Positions 44,185 through 53,439 are shown, counted from the first letter of the stretch. The stretch is DNA of 64,000 nt from Candidatus Krumholzibacteriota bacterium (GCA_016932415.1 JAFGCX010000007.1:124001-188000), one strand, 5' to 3'. Notes: a model not told the origin generated them from the sequence alone. A program made the numbers and translations.

Positions 44185-44583
44185 CTATCCCGTAAGGCCG
44201 GAAGGCTCGACCCCGCTGCTGTCCTGGGTCTTTCCCAGCAGTTCCAAAAGATCCTGGAAAGCCCTTTCGATCCTTATTAAAAGCTCGCCAGTCCCGGACA
44301 GATCGGAGTCCTTTGACCGTTTCTCGATCTCGGCGGCGAGCTGAGAGATCAACGCAGCCCCGATCGTTCCCGAAGCTCCCTTTAATGTGTGCGATTCCCT
44401 CTGCGTTTTTTCAATATCGTTTTTTTCTATTGATTCCCTGATCAGCCTTATATGATCCCCGGCATCCTCGACAAATATATTTATTAGAGTGTCAAACAAC
44501 TCCTTATCATTGTCAATCTGATCAAGCAGAAAATCGGGAGAGAATCCTATATCTTCATTATTCAGCATCAAACGGCACTCCAT
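44185..44583 (-). CDS. Histidine phosphotransfer (HPt) domain protein
   Basis: 132 residues, all helical. ESHTLKGASGTIGA holds the phosphorylatable His65 in the H-x-L-K-G-x-x motif of HPt domains (as in ArcB, Ypd1). It would pass phosphate between a hybrid kinase and a response regulator; no hybrid kinase is in the window. A second ATG at 44568 has GGAG 9 bases upstream and may be the real start; 44583 is the longer option with only GGA before it. Lies downstream of sppA, separated by the sppA terminator. Confidence 0.8.
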   Translation of the reverse strand: MECRLMLNNEDIGFSPDFLLDQIDNDKELFDTLINIFVEDAGDHIRLIRESIEKNDIEKTQRESHTLKGASGTIGAALISQLAAEIEKRSKDSDLSGTGELLIRIERAFQDLLELLGKTQDSSGVEPSGLTG

Positions 44584-44707
44584 TTTTTCCAGTATAAATA
44601 ATAATATCTCACTCCCTTATGTCGCCGCGGTTTTTCCCGGCATGCATTCCACTGAATCGAAGCATTCCCGACAACATATACATCGTCATCTATTACCGGA
44701 CCTTAAC

Positions 44708-44740
44708 AAAAAAAGGCGGCGCTTTTCGCATCGCGCCGCC
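44708..44740 (-). terminator. Rho-independent terminator of sppA
   Basis: Read on the minus strand, GGCGGCGC pairs with GCGCCGCC (44733-44740 with 44715-44722) around a 10-base loop, followed by seven T. It begins 29 bases after the sppA stop. Confidence 0.88.
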
Positions 44741-44769
44741 TCTGGCAGACCATCATGCCTTGATCGGTA

Positions 44770-46500
44770 CTAGTTTACCATCGATTCTTCCATCATCAGT
44801 TTGTTCTGCGAGGTAAGAAAATTCCACCTGTCAGCCAGGTCATCCCTTATATACCTGTAGATGACATATTCGGCGACAGTCGTGAAACTGCCTCCTGACA
44901 TCAGTTCTTCCACAAAACCTTTTTTCTCGGGAAGGTGGACGACTGTCACCTTTTCCTTTTCACCGAGCCCCGCTTCGGCGGCAGCAATCCCGATCGCTTT
45001 CTTCAGATCTCCGACTTCATCGATCAGTCGATTATCGACCGCCTGCCTTCCGCTCCATATGCGGCCGTGAGCAAGCTTCTCAGCCTCTTCGAAGGTCATA
45101 CCCCTGGTATCGGCGACCGCCTGCAGCCAGCTGTTAAAATCAGCCCAGTGGTTTTTCCTGAATATCTCCCATTCTTCATCGGAAAAATCCTTGTATGGTG
45201 AATAGAAAAGACCCCTTGGACCTTTCGTGACAAAATCATGCGTTATTCCGAGTTTCTCATGAAGACCGTTGATATTCATCTTGCCGCTTATGGAACCTAT
45301 CGAACCGGTGACTGTCATCCTGTCGGCGACGATCCTTGTCGCCTTGAAGGCGATCATATATCCGCCTGAAGCGGCTACATCGACCATCGATACGATCACC
45401 GGTTTGACCTTCGAAGTCACCTCTACCTGATGACTGATCATATCGCTCGCCAGACTCTCCCCACCGCCGCTGTCGACGCGGAATACGATCGCGGCGACGT
45501 CATCATCCTTCTCGGCTTTTTTAAGTTCCGCCACGATCGATTCATGCCCCATCATTATTCCGAGCATCGGATCTACCCGGTTCTTCCGGCCACCAATCGA
45601 TCCCTGGGCGTGTATAACCGCGATCTTCCTGTCTCCCTTAAGACCCAGTTTTCCCGGATCCTCGTCGGCATACCTTGATTGCGATACTTTCCGCAGCTTC
45701 TCGTCCCCTTCTCTAAGGAGTAGCGCTTCCAACTCGTCCCAATACTTCAATCCGTCGATCAGGCCGAATTCAACCGCTTCGACAGGCTGAAAAAGAGCGT
45801 GCTCCATTGCTTCTGTTATCTTTTCCTCTGACAGTCCCCGATCCGATTCGACCGCATCGCAGAAGATCTGCCAGAATTCTTCCAGCATCCATTCCCTGTT
45901 CTCTCTCACCGCGGGCGACATCTTCCTGTCCATCAACATCTCGGCAGCGCTCTTGTAATCCTTTATCTTATGAAGATTCTGCCTGATCCCGAGTTTTTCA
46001 AGAGTGCCCAGAAGATACTGCGTAGTAACGGAATACCCGGTAAAGGACATATATCCACCGGGAGGCATGAATATCGAGTCGCAGGCGCTCGCGAGATAAT
46101 AAAGGCTTCTGTCCATCGAATCAGAGAATCCATATACTTTCTTGCCGCTTGCCTGGACATTCTTGACAGCACCTCTTATCTCTTCTTTCATCGCCCGTCC
46201 TGTCCCGTTTACTTCAGACATCTTCAAGATGACTCCCTCTATCCTGTCATCGACGCATACCTTTTCAAGGTTCGACAGGATCCTCTGAAGTGTCTCGGGT
46301 TTTCCTCCGACGATCTCTGACATCACTCCCCCTGGAGGGGAATATTCTGAAACGCTTCCATAAAGATCTATTACCAGCCAGGAATGATCCTCGATCTTTG
46401 ATTTCTCACTCGATTTGGACGCGACCACCGCTACGATCAGGAGAACGGTTACCACTATCGCCAGCAAGCTGGCAAAAAAAGACCTGAAAAACGATTTCAC
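44770..46500 (-). CDS. sppA: Signal peptide peptidase SppA, long form
   Basis: 576 residues, one N-terminal membrane anchor, periplasmic. The tandem-domain (67K-type) SppA degrades leftover signal peptides. Catalytic Lys183 in KIKDYKSAAEML (first domain) and Ser378 in VDVAASGGYMIA (second domain) are spaced as in E. coli SppA. IVFRVDSGGGESLASDMI and GSIGSISGKMNINGL are also conserved. Upstream there are 247 bases before the divergent arfB gene; downstream comes a strong terminator, so it is monocistronic. Confidence 0.93.
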   Translation of the reverse strand: MKSFFRSFFASLLAIVVTVLLIVAVVASKSSEKSKIEDHSWLVIDLYGSVSEYSPPGGVMSEIVGGKPETLQRILSNLEKVCVDDRIEGVILKMSEVNGTGRAMKEEIRGAVKNVQASGKKVYGFSDSMDRSLYYLASACDSIFMPPGGYMSFTGYSVTTQYLLGTLEKLGIRQNLHKIKDYKSAAEMLMDRKMSPAVRENREWMLEEFWQIFCDAVESDRGLSEEKITEAMEHALFQPVEAVEFGLIDGLKYWDELEALLLREGDEKLRKVSQSRYADEDPGKLGLKGDRKIAVIHAQGSIGGRKNRVDPMLGIMMGHESIVAELKKAEKDDDVAAIVFRVDSGGGESLASDMISHQVEVTSKVKPVIVSMVDVAASGGYMIAFKATRIVADRMTVTGSIGSISGKMNINGLHEKLGITHDFVTKGPRGLFYSPYKDFSDEEWEIFRKNHWADFNSWLQAVADTRGMTFEEAEKLAHGRIWSGRQAVDNRLIDEVGDLKKAIGIAAAEAGLGEKEKVTVVHLPEKKGFVEELMSGGSFTTVAEYVIYRYIRDDLADRWNFLTSQNKLMMEESMVN

Positions 46501-46747
46501 TGCGGTACCTCCATCAACTGGAAAAACAGATGACCAGCTATCATCCCGAAATCCGCTAACAGCTCTTCGGCAGCCGGTTTCCTACCATAATACGGCCAGA
46601 GAGAAGATATTGTTGCTTCGCAGCGAGTATATCAACCTGACTGTCCCGTTCACAGACAGTACCATATCATTAAAAAGACCTCAACAATTCACTTGGCCGC
46701 TGGTACAATAAGTGTGATCGTTCTGGGGTGAATGAAAGGAGCGCAGA
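46501..46747. other. Intergenic region between sppA and arfB
   Basis: About 247 bases between divergent genes. It must hold both promoters, but no near-consensus pair stands out. AAAGGAG just before 46748 is the ribosome site of arfB. Confidence 0.4.
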
Positions 46748-47176
46748 GTGGTCTGGATAAACGACAAACTGGAAATACCGGACGATGAGATCCATTTCAG
46801 TTTCGCGCGAAGCAGCAAACCGGGCGGACAAAACGTCAACAAGGTCAATACAAAAGTGTTGCTTACATTCGATATCCTCTCTTCGAGCGCTCTTGACCCC
46901 GACCAGATCTCACTGATCCGCCAAAGACTCTCCGGCAGGATAAATAAAGCGGGAGTCCTCAGGGTTTCCTCACAAAAGCACAGGACCCAGATGGCAAACC
47001 GCCAGGCCGCCCTTGAAAGGTTCATCGAACTGGTAAGAGAAGCACTTATTCCCGAATTGGAGCGCAAAAGGCCCGGGCTCCCCCGGTCGATAAAAGAGTA
47101 CCGGCTGCGTGAGAAGAAAAAACGCGGTGAATTGAAAAAAAACAGAACGAGGCCCCAGCCCGTCGATTTCGATTAG
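46748..47176 (+). CDS. arfB: Alternative ribosome-rescue factor ArfB (peptidyl-tRNA hydrolase)
   Basis: 142 residues. RSSKPGGQNVNKVNTKV holds the GGQ motif that hydrolyses peptidyl-tRNA; the sequence opens the domain as in release factors but lacks the codon-recognition domain. The C-terminal tail (RLREKKKRGELKKNRTR) is Lys/Arg-rich, which ArfB uses to enter the empty mRNA channel of stalled ribosomes. GTG start at 46748 after AAAGGAG. Convergent with the oxygen-defence operon. Confidence 0.92.
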   Translation: MVWINDKLEIPDDEIHFSFARSSKPGGQNVNKVNTKVLLTFDILSSSALDPDQISLIRQRLSGRINKAGVLRVSSQKHRTQMANRQAALERFIELVREALIPELERKRPGLPRSIKEYRLREKKKRGELKKNRTRPQPVDFD

Positions 47177-47203
47177 CACTGGAAACGAGCGCCACCCGCC
47201 CCG

Positions 47204-48055
47204 CTAGCTGATCTCTTCCCCCTTGATGCCTATCATCTGTTTTTCGAAAGGAATATCCTTTCCGGACGCGGCCAGGGCGCGTTCAACGAGCCTTACCATC
47301 CCCGAGCAGCAGGGGACTTCCATGTACGCCACGATTATCGATCGGATCTCATTATCCGAGAAGATCTCCGTAAGCTTTTCAAGATAGTACCCGGAATCAT
47401 CGAGTTTCGGGCATCCCACAAGGCATACTCTTCCTCTCAGGAACCTGTCATGGAATCCGGCGAAGGCGAAGGGGACACAGTCGGCAGCGATGACAAGATC
47501 GGCTCCCTTGAGAAATGAAGCGTGAGAGGGAACGAGCTTTATCTGTACCGGCCAGTGTCCCAGCATAGAGGGAGAATGTCGTATCCCGTCTCTCTTTTCT
47601 GAATCATCATCCCTTATAATCTCTACCGTCGACGAGCCGGGGCAGACTGACCGGGACACCGCCTTGCCCGCCGCCGGACATAGCGAAGCGATGATCTCCC
47701 CGGGGACATCGATATCCCTTTCTTTCAGGTACTCGATCCCCTGAACGAGCAGGCCGGTCTCTCCGTGATCGAGAAGGTGCCGCAGGTGAGCTTTGATGAC
47801 GTTCTCTCCCTGACGGACGATATTTTCCATGACTTTTTCCTCGTCATAGACCTGCGCCTCCCGAAACTCGGTCGATATGGCTCCTTCGGGGCACTCTCCG
47901 ATACACGCCCCCAGGCCGTCGCAGAAAAGGTCGCTTATCAGCCTTGCCTTTCCATCGATTATCTGAAGCGCTCCTTCGGGGCAGTTCGGGATACAGAGCC
48001 CGCAACCGTTACACTTCTCCTCATCTATACGAATGATCTGTCTCTTGACCGTCAC
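47204..48055 (-). CDS. Ferredoxin-type 4Fe-4S protein ending the oxygen-defence operon
   Basis: 283 residues. Two 4Fe-4S motifs at the N-terminus: CNGCGLCIPNCPEGAL and a second, CDGLGACIGECPEGAI. The remaining 200 residues have further cysteines (SLCPAAG, AADCVPFAF, VGCPKLDD, EVPCCSGM) and resemble the C-terminal part of 4Fe-4S proteins annotated as iron-sulfur binding proteins next to FprA. Probably supplies electrons to the flavodiiron protein or rubrerythrin. Its ATG overlaps the fprA stop by 4 bases, so it is the last gene of the operon. Confidence 0.82.
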   Translation of the reverse strand: MTVKRQIIRIDEEKCNGCGLCIPNCPEGALQIIDGKARLISDLFCDGLGACIGECPEGAISTEFREAQVYDEEKVMENIVRQGENVIKAHLRHLLDHGETGLLVQGIEYLKERDIDVPGEIIASLCPAAGKAVSRSVCPGSSTVEIIRDDDSEKRDGIRHSPSMLGHWPVQIKLVPSHASFLKGADLVIAADCVPFAFAGFHDRFLRGRVCLVGCPKLDDSGYYLEKLTEIFSDNEIRSIIVAYMEVPCCSGMVRLVERALAASGKDIPFEKQMIGIKGEEIS

Positions 48056-49284
48056 CGGGCCTCCATCTTTCCAGGAAATTCAAGAGGAAGCGATTCAAGT
48101 CTTTTCCCTATCGCGCGGCCCAGTTCCCCGCAACGTTGAAGAGTATCGCCGCCTGGGACATATTTCGCCCTGATCTTTTCGCCGATCAGTTCGATCTTCA
48201 TCTGTTCAAGCAATTCGGTGATCTGCCCGACTGCTTCCCCGCTCCATCCGTAAGAACCGAAAGCGGCGCCGACTATTCCGGTGGGCTTCAATCCGCGTAT
48301 ATAATACAGGGCGTCAGCTACCGTCGGGAAAAGATTTCCATTTATCGTCGGCGAACCTACCACGAGCGCTCCGGCATCGATAAGTTCGGTGGCGAGATCC
48401 GATCTGTCTGAGGAACCAAGATTCAGGTATGATATATCGACTCCGCTCTCAAGAAGGCCCTGCCCGATCGCTCTCGACATTATAGTAGTCGAACCCCACA
48501 TCGAATCACATGTGATTACCGCTTTTCTTCTCAGCTCCCTGTCCGACCACCGCCTGTAGAGCAAAAGGATCTTCTCCTTGCGGGACCGCCAGACAGGTCC
48601 GTGATCGGGAGCTATCATATCGATATCGAGTCCCGACTCGTCGATCTTCTTCAGCGTTCTCTTCACGATCGGCGAGAATGGCAGGAGGATATTGGCGTAA
48701 TACTTTGCCGCTTCCTGCTCAAGGATGTAATCCTCGAGCCTGTCGTCGAACCGGTCGGTAGATGCCAGGTGCATCCCGAACCCGTCCTGCGAAAAAAGGA
48801 TCTTTCCCTCCGACAGGTATGTCACCATGCTATCGGGCCAGTGAAGCATCCTCGTTTCGATACAGGTCAACGAGTTATTTCCAAGATCGATTCTTTCTCC
48901 GTCATCCACGGCGAGAAGTTTTTCGCCAATGCCGAAATGGGCATCGAGAGCTTCCACGCCTTTTTTTGAGGCGAACACCTTTTCAGGTTGAAACCTTTCG
49001 ATAAATCCTGGAAGACAGCCGGAATGATCCATTTCCGAGTGGTTGGAAACGACATAGTCGATCCTTCCCGGATCAATGACCGACGAAATCCTCGAGAGAA
49101 ACTCGTTTTTAAAGGGTCCTTTCACCGTATCTATAAGGGTCACCTTCTCAGCCATGACAAGATAGGCGTTATAAGTGCTGCCCCTGTGCGTGGCATAGCC
49201 GTGAAAATTCCTTATATCCCAGTCAATCGCGCCGACCCAGTAGACGTTATCAGTCACCTGGACCGCCTTGAACGTCTCAGCCAT
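48052..49284 (-). CDS. fprA: Flavodiiron protein (FprA, A-type)
   Basis: 410 residues: metallo-beta-lactamase-like diiron domain (1-250) and flavodoxin domain (255-400). The iron ligands are visible in SNHSEMDHSGC (H-x-E-x-D-H), MLHWPDSM, SQDGFG and APDHGPVW. ITCDSMWGSTTIMSRAI and SPTINGNLFPTVADAL bind FMN. The enzyme reduces oxygen to water (or NO to N2O) with electrons from ferredoxin or rubredoxin, in the cytoplasm. Coupled by ATGA to the ferredoxin gene; 38 bases follow the ferritin stop. Confidence 0.95.
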   Translation of the reverse strand: MAETFKAVQVTDNVYWVGAIDWDIRNFHGYATHRGSTYNAYLVMAEKVTLIDTVKGPFKNEFLSRISSVIDPGRIDYVVSNHSEMDHSGCLPGFIERFQPEKVFASKKGVEALDAHFGIGEKLLAVDDGERIDLGNNSLTCIETRMLHWPDSMVTYLSEGKILFSQDGFGMHLASTDRFDDRLEDYILEQEAAKYYANILLPFSPIVKRTLKKIDESGLDIDMIAPDHGPVWRSRKEKILLLYRRWSDRELRRKAVITCDSMWGSTTIMSRAIGQGLLESGVDISYLNLGSSDRSDLATELIDAGALVVGSPTINGNLFPTVADALYYIRGLKPTGIVGAAFGSYGWSGEAVGQITELLEQMKIELIGEKIRAKYVPGGDTLQRCGELGRAIGKRLESLPLEFPGKMEAR

Positions 49285-49322
49285 CTTTATCCTTCCTGCC
49301 TCAAGCCAGCTTCATCGCCCGT

Positions 49323-49838
49323 TCAGGGTGCTACTACTGGAACCAGTGGCATTGTCCTTGTCCCAAGATCCCTGTCGATCATGAACAGGCCCTGCCCCGA
49401 TTCGCCTGCCATTTCGAGCATCCTCACGTTTTTCTCCGCGTTTGCTTCTTCCTCGATCTGTTCGTCAATGAACCACTGGAGCATCGTCCTCGACGCGTAG
49501 TCGTCCTCCTCGGTGGCAAGCTTGTAAAGGTCATTGATCATTCCAGTAATAAGCCTCTCATGGTCGAGCGCCCCTTTAAAAGCTTCAAGGGGGGATTTCC
49601 AGCTCGAGGGAGGTTTCTCGATCGCCCCGAGTTCGGTCTTTCCTCCGCGTTCAACGATATGGTCAAAAAACTTCATTGCGTGTATCGTCTCTTCCATCGC
49701 CTGCGCCCGCATCCATACGCCCATTCCGTCCAGTCCCATATCGTGGAGATACCCGGCCATCGAAAGATAGAGGTAAGCGGAGTAATATTCCGCCTTGATC
49801 TGTTCATTCATTGCTTTACGGATCTTATCGTTTATCAT
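49323..49838 (-). CDS. ftnA: Bacterial ferritin (non-haem)
   Basis: 171 residues, one ferritin four-helix bundle. NEQIKAEYYSAYLYLSMA provides Glu and Tyr of the ferroxidase centre, MEETIHAMKFFDHI the E-x-x-H, and WFIDEQIEEEANAEKN the third set. Stores iron and removes Fe(II) that would drive Fenton chemistry. Final residues LGTRTMPLVPVVAP are a tail. Five bases separate it from desulfoferrodoxin upstream. Confidence 0.93.
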   Translation of the reverse strand: MINDKIRKAMNEQIKAEYYSAYLYLSMAGYLHDMGLDGMGVWMRAQAMEETIHAMKFFDHIVERGGKTELGAIEKPPSSWKSPLEAFKGALDHERLITGMINDLYKLATEEDDYASRTMLQWFIDEQIEEEANAEKNVRMLEMAGESGQGLFMIDRDLGTRTMPLVPVVAP

Positions 49839-49843
49839 CGGTC

Positions 49844-50221
49844 CTACTCCTTCTTCCAGAGCCCGTGCACATTACAGTATTCCCTTGCCGAGACCTCATC
49901 GGCGTCGGTCAGAAAGACAGCTTCAGGCGCGTCGCCCGGATTGAGAAAAGTCCTGTAGGCGTTGTCCCCATCTATAAGCTCTATCCATTCGATCCAGTGA
50001 CTGTCTTCCATCGGGTGCGCTGTGCTGCCAACGACTACCTTGTAGCCGCCGTCGATCTTCTCGATCACGGGAACGTGTTTTTCCTTGGAGGCATCAGCGG
50101 TCTTTTCGTCGAATTTCTTCATCTCCGCGCCGCAGCAGACAAGCCGCCCGGCTCCGCCATGGAGTACCTCTACGATGTTTCCACACATATCACATTTATA
50201 GATCTCGAGTTTCTTTGCCAT
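49844..50221 (-). CDS. dfx: Desulfoferrodoxin (2Fe superoxide reductase)
   Basis: 125 residues. The N-terminal desulforedoxin centre has four Cys: C10 and C13 in YKCDMCG and C29, C30 in RLVCCGAEM. The C-terminal neelaredoxin-type centre uses the His of [26 protein letters not shown] and the Cys/His of EYCNVHGLW. It reduces superoxide to peroxide without making oxygen, a defence typical of anaerobes; rubrerythrin, encoded next to it, then removes the peroxide. 38 bases from rbr. Confidence 0.95.
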   Translation of the reverse strand: MAKKLEIYKCDMCGNIVEVLHGGAGRLVCCGAEMKKFDEKTADASKEKHVPVIEKIDGGYKVVVGSTAHPMEDSHWIEWIELIDGDNAYRTFLNPGDAPEAVFLTDADEVSAREYCNVHGLWKKE

Positions 50222-50259
50222 TTTCTACTCCTCCTGATCAGTTATAATGGTTCTTTTTG

Positions 50260-50832
50260 CTACCAGTTTTCACCGAGGATCTCGAAATGAGCCGTGGGAT
50301 GCGCGCAGGCGGCGCATACCTTCGGTGCTTCCTTCCCCTCGTGAAGATAACCGCAATTGCGGCAGCGCCAGACGACAGCTTCGCCGCGCTTGAAGACACG
50401 CCCGGAATTGACATTATCGAGCAGGTCCCTGTAACGTTTTTCGTGTTGTTTTTCCGCGACCGCGATCGCCTCGAAAATAGCGGCGATCTCCGCGAAACCC
50501 TCATCCCTAGCCACTTTAGCGAAATCGGGATACATCGTTGTCCATTCGTGATTTTCTCCTCCAGCCGCCTCAGCGAGATTCTCCTCGGTCTTTCCGATCA
50601 CTCCAGCAGGAAATCCCGCCGTTATTTCAACTTCGCCTCCTTCCAGTAATTTAAAAAGACGCTTCGCGTGTTCTTTTTCCTGGTTAGCAGTCTCTTCGAA
50701 GATCGACGAGATCTGGACGTATCCTTCCTTTTTTGCCTTGGAAGCAAAATAGCTGTAGCGATTTCTCGCCTGTGATTCACCCGCGAACGCCTTCAGGATG
50801 TTTTTTTCCGTTTCTGAACCCTTGATCGACAC
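50260..50832 (-). CDS. rbr: Rubrerythrin
   Basis: 190 residues. A diiron ferritin-like domain ([52 protein letters not shown]) is followed by a rubredoxin-like domain ([12 protein letters not shown] ... KVCAACAHP, two CxxC). Reduces hydrogen peroxide to water using electrons from rubredoxin or ferredoxin. 23 bases follow the permease stop. Confidence 0.95.
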   Translation of the reverse strand: MSIKGSETEKNILKAFAGESQARNRYSYFASKAKKEGYVQISSIFEETANQEKEHAKRLFKLLEGGEVEITAGFPAGVIGKTEENLAEAAGGENHEWTTMYPDFAKVARDEGFAEIAAIFEAIAVAEKQHEKRYRDLLDNVNSGRVFKRGEAVVWRCRNCGYLHEGKEAPKVCAACAHPTAHFEILGENW

Positions 50833-50855
50833 TTATAGACCTCCTTTTTTCAGAG

Positions 50856-52136
50856 TCACTTTTCTCTATCCTCATCCCCTCCGGAAAGAGGGTATATTTT
50901 CTGCTCCGTCACTGAATATCCTACTGATCGGACCGATTCAGCGATCCGGGTTTGATCGATATGGTCTCCTGTTATTACGGCCTCACCTCTTTTCAGATCG
51001 ACCACGGCTTCCTTTACGCCGGGGATCTCCAGTAATGCTCTTTTTACGTTAAATACGCAATGTTCACATGTCATACCTTTTATACGAATGACCGCCTTTT
51101 CAGTCCCCACCGGCGCGGTCAACTCCGCCACCCGGCGCCCGGGAAGGAATGAAACAGCGATTATCACCGACAACGCGACCGCGCTGGCGACACCGATCCA
51201 TCCAGGGAGCATAAAAGGCATGGCGCCGGGGCTGCCGATGAATGGAGACCTGTACACGAAGTCGAGAAGTAATCCCGCCCCTATGGCCGAGAGCGCGACT
51301 GTAGCGAGATATATCCCCGCCGATCTCCTGCCGAGTATCTTGCCGACAGTGAGGATAGTAGCGGCGTTTGTGGCCGGGCCGGTCATAAGAAAGACCAGAG
51401 CCGCGCCGGGTGAAACGCCTTTTGCCACGAGGGCTGCCGCGATCGGGACCGAAGCTGTCGCGCAGACATAGACCGGTATTCCAAGAGCGATCATCACCAG
51501 CATCGCTATTATCCCGCCTCCGAGGATGCCGGAAAGAAAATCGTCCGGTACCAAAGCTCCTATCACAGCTGCTATGAGGATTCCGATGACGAGGGCCTTG
51601 TTTATATCAGAGGGAAGCGTCCTGAAGGCGTACCTGAAGATCTGCGAGAATCTTCTCGGTCCGCTCTCGATCCCGCAAGTATCGGGACCGCAGACATGCT
51701 TCGTCGACACTTCGTTCTCCCCGTCCTTATCGAAAATATTTATCGCCGAACCGCCAATTATCCCGCTTATGAAGGCTATTACAGGTCGAAATATCGCGTA
51801 GACGGGGCCGAGCAGGCTGAGGGTCACGAATATACTGTCTATCCCCGTCTGGGGGGTGGAGATAAGAAACGAAGTCATCGCGCCTTTGCTCGCGCCATGT
51901 TTTCTGAGAGAGACTGACACCGGTATGACTCCGCATGAGCATAGCGGAAGCGGGACTCCGAAAAGGGAAGCTTTGACCACTTGGAGGAATCCGCCTCCCC
52001 CAAGGTGCCTTTCGACCGTCTCCGGTTTTATGTAGACCGACAGAAGGCCCGCGACGAAAAAACCGAATAAAAGGTACGGGGACATCTCTTTCAGAGTATC
52101 GAAGACCTCTATTATGAATTTCTGTAAAACTTCCAT
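50856..52136 (-). CDS. SO_0444-type Cu/Zn efflux permease with C-terminal heavy-metal domain
   Basis: 426 residues. About eight to ten membrane spans of the UPF0718/permease family: GVPLPLCSCGVIPVSVSLRK with the conserved Cys-Ser-Cys, FLISTPQTGIDSIFVTLSLL and MTGPATNAATILTV. The last 80 residues form a heavy-metal-associated domain, IKGMTCEHCVFNVKRALLEI, with C-x-x-C for Cu or Zn. Probably moves metal ions out of the cytoplasm. Start overlaps the stop of the preceding gene (TGATG). Metal control and oxidative stress are linked by Fenton chemistry, which fits its place in this operon. Confidence 0.88.
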   Translation of the reverse strand: MEVLQKFIIEVFDTLKEMSPYLLFGFFVAGLLSVYIKPETVERHLGGGGFLQVVKASLFGVPLPLCSCGVIPVSVSLRKHGASKGAMTSFLISTPQTGIDSIFVTLSLLGPVYAIFRPVIAFISGIIGGSAINIFDKDGENEVSTKHVCGPDTCGIESGPRRFSQIFRYAFRTLPSDINKALVIGILIAAVIGALVPDDFLSGILGGGIIAMLVMIALGIPVYVCATASVPIAAALVAKGVSPGAALVFLMTGPATNAATILTVGKILGRRSAGIYLATVALSAIGAGLLLDFVYRSPFIGSPGAMPFMLPGWIGVASAVALSVIIAVSFLPGRRVAELTAPVGTEKAVIRIKGMTCEHCVFNVKRALLEIPGVKEAVVDLKRGEAVITGDHIDQTRIAESVRSVGYSVTEQKIYPLSGGDEDREK

Positions 52137-52981
52137 CAGTTCACTCCTACCCGCCTCGCGCCCGCCGACCGCGCTCCGCCGATCTTACCGTAATCATCTA
52201 TGGTTATTCCGAACCTGCGAAGCAGGCCTTCCCTGTCGTCGTCGCGCCTGATCCCAAGCCTTGTAAGGGCAAAATCATATTTTACAGGGTCATCAGGGGC
52301 GAATTTTTTCATCTCTCCGGTTATCTCTCTGGCTGTCTTGAGATCAGCCTGCCTGCGGCTGGTCATTCCGAGCAGGATAGCGAACCTGTGCATATGTACA
52401 TCAAGAGGCACTATCAGTTTCGAAGCAGAAATCATCTCCCATCCCCCGGGATCAACTCCGTCTGAACGGACCATCCATCTGAGGTAGAGATTCAACCTCT
52501 TGCAGGCGCTCCCGCGAGACGGCGATGGCAACAGCCTGTTGACCTTGCCTTTTCCGATGATCTCATCGACAAAGGCCGTCAGTGCTGGAACAACATCACT
52601 GTCCCGGTCGGAATATCCTGACGCAAAACATTTCTCGAGGGACCCGAATTTTCTCATGGCCGACGCCATCCCGTCAAGGAGATTAATCATCGCGTCCTGA
52701 TCGGCCCAACGGTGCCTGAATATCCCTATATCTTTTTCTATCCGGGGCCTGTCAGCCTGCTCCAGGTATCGGGAAGGCGATTTTCCAGTAAGATCAAGTA
52801 TCCTGGCCACGCTTCCCATTATCTGCCTGACATTCCCAAAAGCAAGGGATGACGATATCAGTCCCGCTATCTCCCGATCCCGAATATCATCATAGTCGAA
52901 GAGAAAATGAAGGGGGTCAGGTTCGACAAACTCCCTGCTGTCATATCTTTTATAAAGTTCTTCAAGGGCTGAGGCCATCAT
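52136..52981 (-). CDS. TIGR02757 (DUF2400) family protein
   Basis: 281 residues. LEELYKRYDSREFVEPDPLHFL, DREIAGLISSSLAFGNVRQI and GKSPSRYLEQ, then RLNLYLRWMVRSDGVDPGGW and VPLDVHMHRFAILLGMTSRR are hallmarks of this family, common in Bacteroidetes and anaerobes. It resembles HhH-GPD DNA glycosylases in overall fold but lacks a proven role. Second gene of the operon, 9 bases after the regulator; its inclusion suggests a link to oxidative DNA damage, which is inference. Confidence 0.88.
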   Translation of the reverse strand: MMASALEELYKRYDSREFVEPDPLHFLFDYDDIRDREIAGLISSSLAFGNVRQIMGSVARILDLTGKSPSRYLEQADRPRIEKDIGIFRHRWADQDAMINLLDGMASAMRKFGSLEKCFASGYSDRDSDVVPALTAFVDEIIGKGKVNRLLPSPSRGSACKRLNLYLRWMVRSDGVDPGGWEMISASKLIVPLDVHMHRFAILLGMTSRRQADLKTAREITGEMKKFAPDDPVKYDFALTRLGIRRDDDREGLLRRFGITIDDYGKIGGARSAGARRVGVN

Positions 52982-52990
52982 CTTCGATCA

Positions 52991-53407
52991 CTATCCCTCC
53001 GCTGAATGATCTTCCGCCGGTCCCTGGCAATCGGGACAGAGACCTGCCAGTTCGACCTTTATCCCGATCAACCTGAACCCTGTCTCCATGACCTTTTCTT
53101 CGACTAACCCTGCCTGACAGGCATTATCAGCGATATCAGCCACGCGGCCGCATTTAACGCAGAAGATGTGACTGTGAGCATTGAGATCACCGTCATACCT
53201 CATCGGAGAGCCGGCCTTTTCTATCCTCCGTATCTCTCCCCTTCTCGACAATAGATCGAGGTTCCTGTAAACAGTCCCGAGACTTAAGCCGGGAATCCTT
53301 TTTTTTGCCGCCTCATAGAGCTGGTCCGCCGTGGGGTGCAAATTCATTCCCCTGAGTTCCTCAAGTATCACTTTTCGCTGCCTTGTCATCCTGATATCAG
53401 TAGTCAC
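52991..53407 (-). CDS. perR: Fur-family regulator, PerR-like
   Basis: 138 residues. Winged-helix DNA-binding domain (TRQRKVILEELR, HPTADQLYEAAKKRIPGLSL, GTVYRNLDLLSRRGEI) and a dimerisation domain with the regulatory metal site. YDGDLNAHSH reproduces the D-x5-H-x-H pattern of PerR, and CVKCG plus CPDC form the structural zinc site. PerR senses peroxide by oxidation of metal-bound His; a repressor of the following genes is expected. The gene heads the eight-gene operon, and a perfect palindrome lies at its start site. Fur (iron) or Zur (zinc) function cannot be excluded. Confidence 0.85.
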   Translation of the reverse strand: MTTDIRMTRQRKVILEELRGMNLHPTADQLYEAAKKRIPGLSLGTVYRNLDLLSRRGEIRRIEKAGSPMRYDGDLNAHSHIFCVKCGRVADIADNACQAGLVEEKVMETGFRLIGIKVELAGLCPDCQGPAEDHSAEG

Positions 53408-53424
53408 AATAATTCCTTTACTAT

Positions 53425-53439
53425 TAGTAACTGTTACTA
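53425..53439 (-). promoter_or_regulatory. Perfect 7-1-7 palindrome (PerR/Fur-type operator)
   Basis: TAGTAAC-T-GTTACTA, a 15-base palindrome with the 7-1-7 geometry of Fur-family boxes. It lies 17 bases upstream of the perR start and directly downstream of the -10 element, a position suited to repression of the whole operon. Confidence 0.75.
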
